Shown here one piece after another: positions 1-6,929 of a stretch of DNA of 11,946 nucleotides (position 1 is the stretch's first letter; every line of letters starts with the position of its first letter). The notes beneath the pieces are model-generated. The model was not told where the DNA came from. It searched no databases and saw nothing but the letters and a program-made list of their open reading frames with translations. The DNA comes from Alphaproteobacteria bacterium (GTDB taxonomy: Bacteria; Pseudomonadota; Alphaproteobacteria; Puniceispirillales; UBA1172), in assembly GCA_021296375.1 (NCBI GenBank), contig JAGWAQ010000037.1:5873-17818 (forward strand). Direction: 5' to 3'. Made by a program: the position numbers and the translations under genes.

Positions 1-2
1 CT

Positions 3-212
3 GTCCAGAAACCGATCGCCGCGCTGATGAGTGATGATGTCATTAATCACGCCATGCGCTCGCCCCTGACGGTGATGAGCACAACCCCCCTGACGGAAGC
101 GATCGCGCTGATGGGCCAGAAAAAAGTCTGGGACCTGCCGGTGGTGGATGACGGCAAATTAACGGGCCTGCTCCACCTCCACCCGGCGATTGAAGCTGTT
201 CTCAACTCCTGA
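3..212 (+). CDS. C-terminal fragment of a KdsD/KpsF/GutQ-like arabinose-5-phosphate isomerase (second CBS domain)
   Basis: The reading frame is already open at the left edge, so this is the end of a longer gene. The visible 69 residues form one CBS domain, with a 'SPLTVM' opening, the helix 'LTEAIALMGQKK', and the strand-turn 'LPVVDDGKLTGLLHLHPAI' near the end. A 'G(I/L)LH(L/M)H' element close to the C terminus is typical of KdsD/KpsF/GutQ isomerases, which interconvert ribulose 5-phosphate and arabinose 5-phosphate for Kdo synthesis and carry a SIS domain followed by two CBS domains. The SIS domain would lie outside the window, so catalysis cannot be checked. An internal ATG at 27 is unlikely to be the start because homologous-looking sequence continues upstream of it. 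The aldolase gene begins 17 bp after the stop, which suggests a shared transcript. Another CBS-containing protein is possible but less likely. Confidence 0.68.
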   Translation, partial: VQKPIAALMSDDVINHAMRSPLTVMSTTPLTEAIALMGQKKVWDLPVVDDGKLTGLLHLHPAIEAVLNS

Positions 213-229
213 TCCTAAACACCAACCGC

Positions 230-1027
230 GTGAGCGCCATGTTTGAAACCCGAAAAAATACCCGAGCCAGCCTGAAGCAAAAACTCGCCAATCGCGAACG
301 CGTCTTTGGCGGCTGGGTCTCCTACCGTGAACCGGCGATTGCCGAAACCTTTGCCAAGGCCGGTTTTGACTTTGTCGCGATTGACATGGAACACACCACC
401 ATCACCACCGATGAAGCCAACCGCATTATCACCGGTGTGCAATCGGAAGGGGTGACTTGCCTGCCGCGGCCGGTGTCCCATAACAACGATTACATCAAGC
501 CCCTGCTGGAAGCCGGTGCCGATGGCATGATCATCCCCATGGTCAACACCCAGGCGGAGGTCAAGGAACAGGTTCGTCTGCAGAAATTCCCGCCGCTCGG
601 CCAGCGCAGTTATGGCGTCAACCGCGCCCATGGGTACGGGTTTGACTACAAGCCCTATATCGACACCAGGAATGACTCGAGCATATTCATGATTCAGGTT
701 GAGAGCATCACCGCTGTTGAGAACATTGAAGCGCTGGTGAAGGTCGAGGGGCTGGATGCCGTCATGGTCGGGCCTTATGACATTTCAGGCTCGCTTGGGG
801 TGCCGGGGGAAACCAACCACCCGAAAGTGCGCGAAGCCGCCAAACATGTGGTCGAGGTCTGCGCGAGGGCAGGCATCAGCTGCATGACGCAAATCGCCGA
901 TGTGCAGAAAGACGCCGTCGAGGACGCGTTTGATCAGGGCTACACCGCCGTCATTCTGGGGTCAGACCTCTTCATCCTCTGGAAATGGGCGGATCAGATG
1001 AAAACACTAATGGGAGAGCTGCGTTAA
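230..1027 (+). CDS. HpcH/HpaI family class II pyruvate aldolase
   Basis: 265-residue TIM-barrel aldolase of the HpcH/HpaI/GarL family. These enzymes use a divalent metal to condense pyruvate with an aldehyde, or the reverse, giving 2-keto-3-deoxy acids. The expected motifs are all present: 'DMEHT' with catalytic His55, 'LPRPV' with Arg80 for the pyruvate carboxylate, 'PPLGQRSYG' at 121-129, and the metal ligands Glu158 ('QVES') and Asp184 ('VGPYDIS'). Length is normal for the family. The start is a GTG with no clear Shine-Dalgarno; an ATG three codons later (239) is an equally good start and loses nothing. It lies between a KdsD-like gene and a sugar-type SDR, so a role in making a 3-deoxy sugar acid for a surface glycan is more likely than aromatic catabolism. 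The actual aldehyde substrate cannot be read from the sequence. Confidence 0.9.
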   Translation: MSAMFETRKNTRASLKQKLANRERVFGGWVSYREPAIAETFAKAGFDFVAIDMEHTTITTDEANRIITGVQSEGVTCLPRPVSHNNDYIKPLLEAGADGMIIPMVNTQAEVKEQVRLQKFPPLGQRSYGVNRAHGYGFDYKPYIDTRNDSSIFMIQVESITAVENIEALVKVEGLDAVMVGPYDISGSLGVPGETNHPKVREAAKHVVEVCARAGISCMTQIADVQKDAVEDAFDQGYTAVILGSDLFILWKWADQMKTLMGELR

Positions 1028-1030
1028 ACC

Positions 1031-1813
1031 ATGACGTCATTTATCGAAAACCTGTTTGATCTTAAAGGCCGGGTGGCGGCGGTGACTGGCGGCGGCGGTT
1101 ATCTCTGCAGTGAAATGGCCCGCGGGCTGGCAAAGGCGGGGTGCAAGCTGGTGGTGATGGACCTGCGCGACGAAAAAGCCCAGGCCGTGGCGGAAGAGAT
1201 CCGCAATGACTACGGCGGCGAGGCGATCGGGGTTCAGGTCGACGCTTCGGACAAACAGTCCTTCAAGGCGGGTCTTGCGGCCACCATCGACGCCTATGGC
1301 GGTGCCGATATCCTGATCAATGGCGCCGGCATCAATGCCCCGACGCCGTTTCTTGACATTGAGCTTGATGAATTTCATGCCGTCATGAACTCGCAGGTCA
1401 CCTCGACGTTCCTCGGCTGTCAGGTGTTTGGCGAACATATGCTGGCGCGCGGCAAAGGGTCGATCATCAATGTGTCCTCGGCTTCAGCCGGTCCACCATT
1501 GTCAAAAGCCTTTACCTATTCCGTCGCCAAAGCCGGCATCCTGAACCTGACCCAGAACCTGGGCCGGGAATGGGGCACGCAAGGGGTGCGCGTCAATGCC
1601 ATCCGCCCGGGGTTCTTCCCGACGGAATGGAACCGCAAGAACTTCATCACCAAAGAACGGGAAGCGGCTATTCTTGGCCATACCCCGATGGCTCGTTACG
1701 GCGAAGTTGATGAATTGGTGGGGGCGATCATCTACCTTGCGTCCGACGCCGCGTCTTTTGTGACAGGGTCGGAACTGGCGGTTGATGGCGGCTATGCCTG
1801 CATGACGATTTAA
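1031..1813 (+). CDS. Short-chain dehydrogenase/reductase, sugar or sugar-acid type
   Basis: 260-residue classical SDR. It shows the dinucleotide loop at 19-25 ('TGGGGYLC'), an acidic Asp44 at the end of the second strand ('VMDLRD') that usually favours NAD(H), the 'NGAG' motif at 97-100, catalytic Ser150, Tyr163 and Lys167 ('YSVAK'), 'RPGFFPTEWN' after the sixth strand, and the usual 'GSELAVDGG' ending. The layout resembles gluconate 5-dehydrogenase and SDR-type mannonate oxidoreductases, so a sugar acid or keto-sugar is a plausible substrate, but SDR specificity is hard to read. It starts 3 bp after the aldolase stop; a purine-rich GGGAGAG at 1012-1018 can serve as ribosome binding site. It is the last gene of the GC-rich left block: a hand count of 1081-1140 gives 41 G/C of 60. 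It probably works with the aldolase in one pathway. Confidence 0.9.
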   Translation: MTSFIENLFDLKGRVAAVTGGGGYLCSEMARGLAKAGCKLVVMDLRDEKAQAVAEEIRNDYGGEAIGVQVDASDKQSFKAGLAATIDAYGGADILINGAGINAPTPFLDIELDEFHAVMNSQVTSTFLGCQVFGEHMLARGKGSIINVSSASAGPPLSKAFTYSVAKAGILNLTQNLGREWGTQGVRVNAIRPGFFPTEWNRKNFITKEREAAILGHTPMARYGEVDELVGAIIYLASDAASFVTGSELAVDGGYACMTI

Positions 1814-1842
1814 CAAGCTCAACCAGCCCGAACAAACGACAC

Positions 1843-2841
1843 GTGCTTTTTTCAATTCATATATTCGGCATATACATTGTCTTGCTCGGCGTAAAGATAT
1901 TGCAAAAACTGCGCATCCTGCCGGATGCTTCGGGTTTGTGGGCAGACTCATTCTGCTTAAAACACCTTGGGTCAACGCATCCGAGACGTACGGCATTTTA
2001 TTACAATCATGGGTCTTACTTTTCAGCGTTGCGGAAAATTTCAATAAATCCCCAGGACCCAGAGCAGCGTGAAATTGACCAAGGCTTTTATGATGATGGG
2101 CTTAAGATCACGCAACTGAAGAATAAGCATCTTATCTTCATTGGGGATTCCCATGTTGAGTTCTTTAGTCGCGTAAAAGCCCAGCCTAAAGATCATTATT
2201 TTCGCAATACCAGTGCCATTTGGCTTGGGCCAAAAACATTGATGGGATATGCCCATCAATCCAATCTTGATGAAGACGCCAAACGCATTGCGACTTTGCT
2301 CAAACCCGTGATCGCGTCCGCTCATCGCAACAATAAAAGCGTTAAAATCATCTGGTGCATGGGCACCATTGATATTCGCTTTTCTATTTATGAGTTGGTC
2401 TTGCGGCAGGTGATGCCAACAGAAAATGATATTCTTAACCTGTTTGAACAGGCTGCCGAGAAAATCATCACCTCTCATATCCCCAACATTCTTAACCATC
2501 TTGATATGGGTTCAATCGAACTTGGTTATGCCGCCTGCACCAATATCCTCGGGGAAGGGCATAGCCCAACTTCAATCAAGGAAATCAAAAGGCTGCGTCA
2601 AGCTGAACTATTTCCTACGTTTGGCACATCAGATCAACGGGATGGCTGGATGGTGGAAGCGAACACCCGCCTGAAAAAAATCTGCCAATCGCATAACATG
2701 GCTTTTTTTGATTTTGCCTTAACTGATATCAACAGTGATCGCCATCGCTTTTCCAGAGATGGTATTCACTTAACGGATCCGGCTCAGCTGAACAGTGCTG
2801 TGTCCTCATACCTTCAGACATATGAGAGCCGCCATGGATAA
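1843..2841 (+). CDS. SGNH/GDSL-type hydrolase or sugar O-acyl esterase, probably membrane-anchored
   Basis: 332-residue protein with SGNH-hydrolase signatures: 'FIGDSHVEF' with candidate nucleophile Ser103, 'GTIDIR' at 174-179 in the place of the oxyanion block, and 'DGIHLTD' giving Asp306 and His309. Such proteins remove or transfer acyl groups, and many sit in polysaccharide loci as sugar O-acetyl modifiers. The first 20 residues are hydrophobic ('IFGIYIVLLGVKIL'), which suggests a membrane anchor or signal segment. The start is taken as GTG. There is no in-frame ATG before the GDSH motif, so initiation must be non-ATG, and no good Shine-Dalgarno is visible; TTG codons at 1882, 1900 and 1936 are poorer options. 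Base composition drops here (hand count of 2701-2760: 23 G/C of 60). The end overlaps the next gene by 8 bp. The substrate is unknown. Confidence 0.72.
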   Translation: MLFSIHIFGIYIVLLGVKILQKLRILPDASGLWADSFCLKHLGSTHPRRTAFYYNHGSYFSALRKISINPQDPEQREIDQGFYDDGLKITQLKNKHLIFIGDSHVEFFSRVKAQPKDHYFRNTSAIWLGPKTLMGYAHQSNLDEDAKRIATLLKPVIASAHRNNKSVKIIWCMGTIDIRFSIYELVLRQVMPTENDILNLFEQAAEKIITSHIPNILNHLDMGSIELGYAACTNILGEGHSPTSIKEIKRLRQAELFPTFGTSDQRDGWMVEANTRLKKICQSHNMAFFDFALTDINSDRHRFSRDGIHLTDPAQLNSAVSSYLQTYESRHG

Positions 2842-4618
2842 GCATCCACTCGATTACCCCTGGGATTTTGAAGACCTTTTTATGCAAACCCGGCGTTTTT
2901 TAAAACGGCGGGAGGAATTATGCCAACATAGCGGGACACCTCAACAGGCCCGGGTCCAGATTATTGGAGGCTACACTACAGATATTCTCGAAAACTGGAT
3001 TCATATATTTGCGGCATATTATGGCGTGGAGCTGACGCTGGATACCTCGGATTGGGGGGCGGCCTTTTCCTTGGCAGGGAACGTTAATTCTCTTGATCAA
3101 GTCGACATGATATTATGCCTCAATGACCATCGTGACCTGATAATTGCCGGCAAGCGCAACCACAGTGTGATCGGCTCTGATCTGGTGATGTCCCAAATTT
3201 CCGATTTAATCACACGTTGTGGTGATCATGGCGTGGCCATATCGATGACGGATTTTTGTATCCCGCAAGCTGGCCCGCCTTCTGGCGGACAACAGGCATC
3301 CATTGCCCAGGTTGCATCTGATCTAAATATGTTTTTGCAGCAACAGGCCCAAAAACATCCGTTGCTCAATGTTCTGTCGTTGAATCAGTTCTCCGCCTTG
3401 TCAGAGGAGCCTCTGACCGCGACTCTTCGCAACTGGTACCAATTTGGTCATACTCTCAGTGTTGCAGGGAGTATTGTGATGGCGCAGGCCGTCGCTCGTC
3501 ATCTTGCTTTCCTTAAAGGTCTGGGCAAAAAAGCTCTTGTTGTGGACCTCGACAACACCCTTTGGGGTGGTGTGATTGGTGATGATGGCGTTGAGGGTAT
3601 TGAGCTTGGGCAAGAAACCCCAAGGGGCCGAATTTTTTCGGACATCCAGTCTCATCTTCTTAGGCTCAAAGAGCGCGGAGTGCTGCTGGCCATCGCATCC
3701 AAAAACAATGAAGACATTGCCCGCGAAGCTTTTGACCACCCGTCATCAATACTGAAATGGTCTGATTTTTCTGTCCACAAGGCCAATTGGGAACCAAAAT
3801 CATCCAACATAAAGGATATAGCAAATCACTTGAATATTGGCTTGGATAGTCTTGTGTTCATCGATGACAACCCGGCAGAACGTGCAGAAGTCCGCACCCA
3901 TCTGCCAATGGTCACGATCCCCGATTGTGGTGAAAACCCCGAAGATCAATTGGCGGCTTTGCTGATGCTTGATCCCTTCAGTCAGAACACGCCCTTAACC
4001 AAAGAAGACCTGCTGCGGAACAACAGCTTTCAGGACAACAGCAAGCGCGAACAGCTCATGAAAGACACCGCTGACCCCACCCTTTTTCTTAAAAAAATAG
4101 GAACAACGGTCCATGTCAGCCCACCAGAAAGCCACGAATACGCCCGCTGCCTTCAACTGACAAATAAAACAAACCAGTTCAATCTAACAGGCCACCGCCT
4201 TACGCAGCAGGAGTTCAATCAGATTATTGCCGATCCTCTGCAGGATATTTTTGTTGCCCGAATATCTGACACATTTGGTGACTATGGCTTAACAGGCGTA
4301 ATGTATATCCAGCGAAAGGGCAGCCATGCGCATATCAACAATTGGCTGATGAGCTGCCGGGTTTTCAGCAAAACAGCCGAACATGCTATGTTTAAAGCCG
4401 TGGCAACTTTCTTGCAGGACAAGGGCATCACAAGCTTTAGTGCTGAATTTATTCCCTTGGCAAAAAACAGGAAATTTATGTACCTTTTGTCTGATCTTGG
4501 CTTTAGCCAAATTGAAGACGACAAAAATAACACGGACGAGCCCATGGCGTTTGAGCTTGAGCACCATGTCAGTCAAACCCTTTCTGCCATAACACATTAT
4601 TGTGAGATCATCGTATGA
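2834..4618 (+). CDS. FkbH-like HAD-IIIC enzyme (probable glyceryl-ACP forming)
   Basis: 594-residue protein with FkbH architecture. An N-terminal region contains 'IIGGYTTDILENW'. A HAD subfamily IIIC domain at about 230-365 has 'VVDLDNTLWGG' (Asp238 and Asp240), 'ASKNNE' with the motif-II Ser289, a Lys at about 322 and 'FIDDNPAER' (342-350). The last ~150 residues form a GNAT-like fold ending 'FIPLAKNRKFMYLLSDLGF'. Characterised FkbH-type enzymes dephosphorylate 1,3-bisphosphoglycerate and load the glyceryl group onto an acyl carrier protein, and here an ACP follows at once with an ATGA overlap. The chosen ATG has GAGAG five bases upstream and overlaps the SGNH stop by 8 bp; an upstream in-frame GTG (2795) and ATG (2822) would only add residues that look like read-through of the previous gene. 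Glyceryl as the loaded unit is inference; related HAD-IIIC proteins may use other acyl phosphates. Confidence 0.9.
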   Translation: MDKHPLDYPWDFEDLFMQTRRFLKRREELCQHSGTPQQARVQIIGGYTTDILENWIHIFAAYYGVELTLDTSDWGAAFSLAGNVNSLDQVDMILCLNDHRDLIIAGKRNHSVIGSDLVMSQISDLITRCGDHGVAISMTDFCIPQAGPPSGGQQASIAQVASDLNMFLQQQAQKHPLLNVLSLNQFSALSEEPLTATLRNWYQFGHTLSVAGSIVMAQAVARHLAFLKGLGKKALVVDLDNTLWGGVIGDDGVEGIELGQETPRGRIFSDIQSHLLRLKERGVLLAIASKNNEDIAREAFDHPSSILKWSDFSVHKANWEPKSSNIKDIANHLNIGLDSLVFIDDNPAERAEVRTHLPMVTIPDCGENPEDQLAALLMLDPFSQNTPLTKEDLLRNNSFQDNSKREQLMKDTADPTLFLKKIGTTVHVSPPESHEYARCLQLTNKTNQFNLTGHRLTQQEFNQIIADPLQDIFVARISDTFGDYGLTGVMYIQRKGSHAHINNWLMSCRVFSKTAEHAMFKAVATFLQDKGITSFSAEFIPLAKNRKFMYLLSDLGFSQIEDDKNNTDEPMAFELEHHVSQTLSAITHYCEIIV

Positions 4619-4851
4619 CCGCCAGCATTCTTGAAAACCTGAACGATATTTTTCAAAATTATTTTGATGATGAGGATATTCAGCTGAACAGCACAACGAC
4701 TGCCGCTGATATTGATGACTGGGACAGCCTTGCGCAGGTTGGTCTTGTCATTTCAATTGAAAAAAAATTCGGGCTGAAATTTACAAGCGCGGAAATCGAA
4801 CAATTGTCCAACATTGGTGAAATGGTTGATCTTATCAATGAAAAGAGCTGA
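4615..4851 (+). CDS. Acyl carrier protein
   Basis: 78-residue acidic, helical ACP with the phosphopantetheine site 'DWDSLAQVGL', where Ser38 would receive the prosthetic group. The length and the helix II sequence 'GLVISIEKKFGLKF' are typical of small stand-alone carrier proteins found in polyketide and glycan loci rather than the housekeeping AcpP, which normally has a 'DSLD' motif. The start codon overlaps the FkbH-like stop as ATGA, indicating translational coupling and a likely 1:1 functional pairing. The end overlaps the MaoC gene. It should carry the short acyl unit loaded by the preceding enzyme while the following enzymes act on it. A phosphopantetheinyl transferase is not visible in this window and is presumably supplied elsewhere in the genome. 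Confidence 0.94.
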   Translation: MTASILENLNDIFQNYFDDEDIQLNSTTTAADIDDWDSLAQVGLVISIEKKFGLKFTSAEIEQLSNIGEMVDLINEKS

Positions 4852-5266
4852 TCTGAGCATTGACCAATTGAAGGTTGGTGATGAAGTTAAAAATAAGATT
4901 TGCGTCACCCCTGACCTGCTGGATCAATTCATTGCAACCTCCGGGGATAACAGCCGACTTCATCAAGATGCAAATTACGCCAAGACTGCCGGTTTCAACA
5001 ACAGGGTTGTTCACGGTGCATTGATCTCGAGTTTCTTTTCTGCGCTGATCGGCACTCAATTGCCTGGTGACTCAGCTTTGCTGCTTGAACTGTCTTGTAA
5101 ATATCATCAACCGGCTTTTGTTGGTGAAGAGATTACAGTAACTGCGCGAGTTGCCGAAATTCATGAAACCCTTGGTTGCATTACCATTCGCCTTACCGCT
5201 CATAATGGTGATGTTGTCAAACTCACTTCTGGTAAAGCACTGGTCAAAGTCAGGCCGACGACATGA
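4838..5266 (+). CDS. MaoC-like (R)-specific enoyl hydratase/dehydratase
   Basis: 142-residue single hot-dog protein resembling PhaJ-type (R)-specific enoyl-CoA hydratases. It shows the hydratase signature 'SGDNSRLHQD' with the Asp37-x4-His42 catalytic pair, then 'NRVVHGALISSFFSALIG' and 'LPGDSALLLELSCKYHQP'. The family adds or removes water across a 2,3-enoyl thioester on CoA or ACP. The start ATG (4838) lies 14 bp inside the end of the ACP gene; in-frame TTG (4814) and GTG (4817) upstream would add residues that do not look like this family. The stop overlaps the next SDR start as ATGA. Lying between an ACP and a ketoreductase-like SDR, it probably acts on an ACP-bound 3-hydroxyacyl group. 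Whether that group is glyceryl or a 3-hydroxybutyryl-like acyl is not decided by the sequence. Confidence 0.88.
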   Translation: MKRADLSIDQLKVGDEVKNKICVTPDLLDQFIATSGDNSRLHQDANYAKTAGFNNRVVHGALISSFFSALIGTQLPGDSALLLELSCKYHQPAFVGEEITVTARVAEIHETLGCITIRLTAHNGDVVKLTSGKALVKVRPTT

Positions 5267-5970
5267 AAACTGTTTTGATCACAGGGGCCAGCTCATCCAT
5301 CGGTCGGCCTTTAACACAACAATTGGTGGATCAAGGGTATCGTGTACTGGCGCATTTTCGACGCCCTCATAATGAGTTGCTTGAGCTTAAATCGAGCTAT
5401 GGCGAAGACCTTCATCTCTTGAATGCTGATCTTGGCAGTGGCGAGGATGTGAATAATTTTATTGAGTCGTTGGCAAAGTTTGAGCCATTATTTGCGATCA
5501 TTCATCTTCCAAGCCCCCAGATTTCACTGAAACCGTTACCACGTATCGACTGGCCGGAATTCCAAGATCATCTCAATATTCAACTCAAGTCACTTCAGCA
5601 GATCGTTCAGGCATCCATCAAGCCCATGAAGAAAGCCGGGGAAGGCTTTATTATCTCAATTGGTTCTGATGCTATTGCCACCAAAGATACGCCAAAAGGC
5701 TTTACCGCTTATGCCGTTGCCAAAGCCGCGCTCAGGCAGTTCCTGAAATGCCTCGAGGCCGAATATCAGGAAAGCAGTATAAATGTTCATCAAATTACCC
5801 CGAAAATGTTTAAAAGCCCTCTCTTGGACGAGTTGCCTGATTATGTGATAGAACAAACACTGTCCCAGCAAAGTGATCGTGGTGGCGTTTCTTATCAAGA
5901 AGAAATCGCAACTATTATATGTGATCTGCTTAGCGGGAATTCAGACAAGAGCCATGATATTGAAATATAA
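5263..5970 (+). CDS. Short-chain dehydrogenase/reductase, FabG-like, divergent
   Basis: 235-residue SDR with 'LITGASSSIG' at 5-14, basic residues after strand 2 ('HFRRP') suggesting NADPH, an 'NADL' motif at 54-57, and a Tyr150-x3-Lys154 pair ('YAVAK') with Ser132 or Ser135 as the third catalytic residue ('ISIGSD'). The usual 'NNAG' after strand 4 is replaced by 'IIHLPSP' (79-85), and the C-terminal part ('TPKMFKSPLLDELP') is short and unlike canonical FabG. It overlaps the MaoC stop as ATGA, so it is coupled to the ACP and hydratase genes and is the natural candidate for a ketoreductase working on the ACP-bound acyl group. It could instead reduce a nucleotide-sugar. A 38-bp AT-rich gap, with no convincing terminator, separates it from the methyltransferase. 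Confidence 0.85.
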   Translation: MKTVLITGASSSIGRPLTQQLVDQGYRVLAHFRRPHNELLELKSSYGEDLHLLNADLGSGEDVNNFIESLAKFEPLFAIIHLPSPQISLKPLPRIDWPEFQDHLNIQLKSLQQIVQASIKPMKKAGEGFIISIGSDAIATKDTPKGFTAYAVAKAALRQFLKCLEAEYQESSINVHQITPKMFKSPLLDELPDYVIEQTLSQQSDRGGVSYQEEIATIICDLLSGNSDKSHDIEI

Positions 5971-6008
5971 ATCTTCTTATTTAAACTCATGCATGTGAAC
6001 TATTACTC

Positions 6009-6929
6009 ATGAACTGCCCTGTTTGCTCATCCTCATCATCCCGTGCCATCAAACCCTATGCCTTTGAAAGTTCGTTCTTTCAGGACAAAGAAATTCGGGC
6101 CTGCCAGGATTGCCACATGCAATTCATTCATCCCATGCCGTCTGAACAAGAGTGGGATGACTACAATTCGTCCTATTTTGAAAATGCTCATGGTGGGGTG
6201 TCCACCTGGCCTTGGGTGAAAGCCTACAACAGTGGGGTGGCCAAAACACGTCTCCACGCCTTGCTCGCTTACCTTGAGGCCACAGACATCAACGTCAAGT
6301 CAGTTCTTGAGATTGGCCCTGGCCAAGGCTACCTGATGCGCGAATGGTTGGCACGGCACCCCGGAACATCTTATTATGTGGTGGAAAGTGACGAAAGTGT
6401 TCACCCTGAACTCAAGGCCAGTGGCGGCATTATTGTCCCCGCTAGCCAGATCGACACTATTGGCAAGGTCGATCTGGTGATCGCAACCCATGTGATCGAA
6501 CATACGCTCAAGCCTGTGGAATTCCTGTCGTACTTCACCTCCGCTTTACGCAAGGGGGGCGGTGTGTTTATTGAAGCGCCTTGCCTTGACCACAAATACA
6601 AGACCATCTTTGAGCCGCATGTGCAGTTTTTTGAAAAATCAACTCTGGCCGCGTGTTTTGACGCCGTTGGTCTGCGCAATCTTCATTTAACATATAATGG
6701 GGACCCGATTTCATCGCTTCGGCGCAATGCGTTGTTGCGCAAGATTCTGGTCAAGCTCCAGCTTAAAACACGGCTGCCGTTTCGGCTTTTTCTTGGGTCA
6801 TATTGGCCAGCTCGGTCCATTAGCAACCTCAGCCCTATTGAAGCACTTGCCCTGGTTGAAACATCCCCGCACATCGTTCAAGATCAAGAATCAAGATGGG
6901 TCCGTGGTTTTGCACAGAGAGAAATTTAA
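6009..6929 (+). CDS. Zinc-ribbon class I SAM-dependent methyltransferase
   Basis: 306-residue protein. The N terminus has two Cys pairs, Cys3/Cys6 and Cys32/Cys35 ('NCPVC' and 'ACQDC'), forming a small zinc ribbon like that of sugar C-methyltransferase families. A class I SAM domain follows, with 'VLEIGPGQGYL' (99-109), acidic 'VESD' after the second strand, 'DLVIATHVIEH' (155-165) and 'FEPHVQFFEKSTL' (201-213). This arrangement is common among methyltransferases of polysaccharide and secondary-metabolite loci, acting on sugar carbons or hydroxyls. The start ATG has only a weak ribosome binding site. The stop overlaps the dioxygenase start by one base (TAATG). With a glyceryl-type module upstream, O-methylation of the acyl group is one option; methylation of a nucleotide-sugar is the other. 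Confidence 0.9.
   Translation: MNCPVCSSSSSRAIKPYAFESSFFQDKEIRACQDCHMQFIHPMPSEQEWDDYNSSYFENAHGGVSTWPWVKAYNSGVAKTRLHALLAYLEATDINVKSVLEIGPGQGYLMREWLARHPGTSYYVVESDESVHPELKASGGIIVPASQIDTIGKVDLVIATHVIEHTLKPVEFLSYFTSALRKGGGVFIEAPCLDHKYKTIFEPHVQFFEKSTLAACFDAVGLRNLHLTYNGDPISSLRRNALLRKILVKLQLKTRLPFRLFLGSYWPARSISNLSPIEALALVETSPHIVQDQESRWVRGFAQREI

Noticed and set aside
215..631. 138-residue minus-strand open frame opposite the aldolase
   Set aside because: It is antisense to conserved aldolase motifs, with composition typical of a mirrored reading frame.
1502..2044. 180-residue open frame on the minus strand across the end of the first SDR and the start of the SGNH gene
   Set aside because: It lies opposite two well-supported genes, its sequence has no recognisable domain, and it crosses a gene boundary; it is a shadow frame.
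4289..4696. 135-residue minus-strand open frame opposite the FkbH-like C terminus and the ACP start
   Set aside because: No domain is visible, and it crosses the coupled ATGA junction of two real genes.
5971..6008. Possible terminator or internal promoter in the 38-bp gap before the methyltransferase
   Set aside because: Only AT-rich sequence and a CATGCATG palindrome are seen; no stable stem with a T run and no good promoter boxes.
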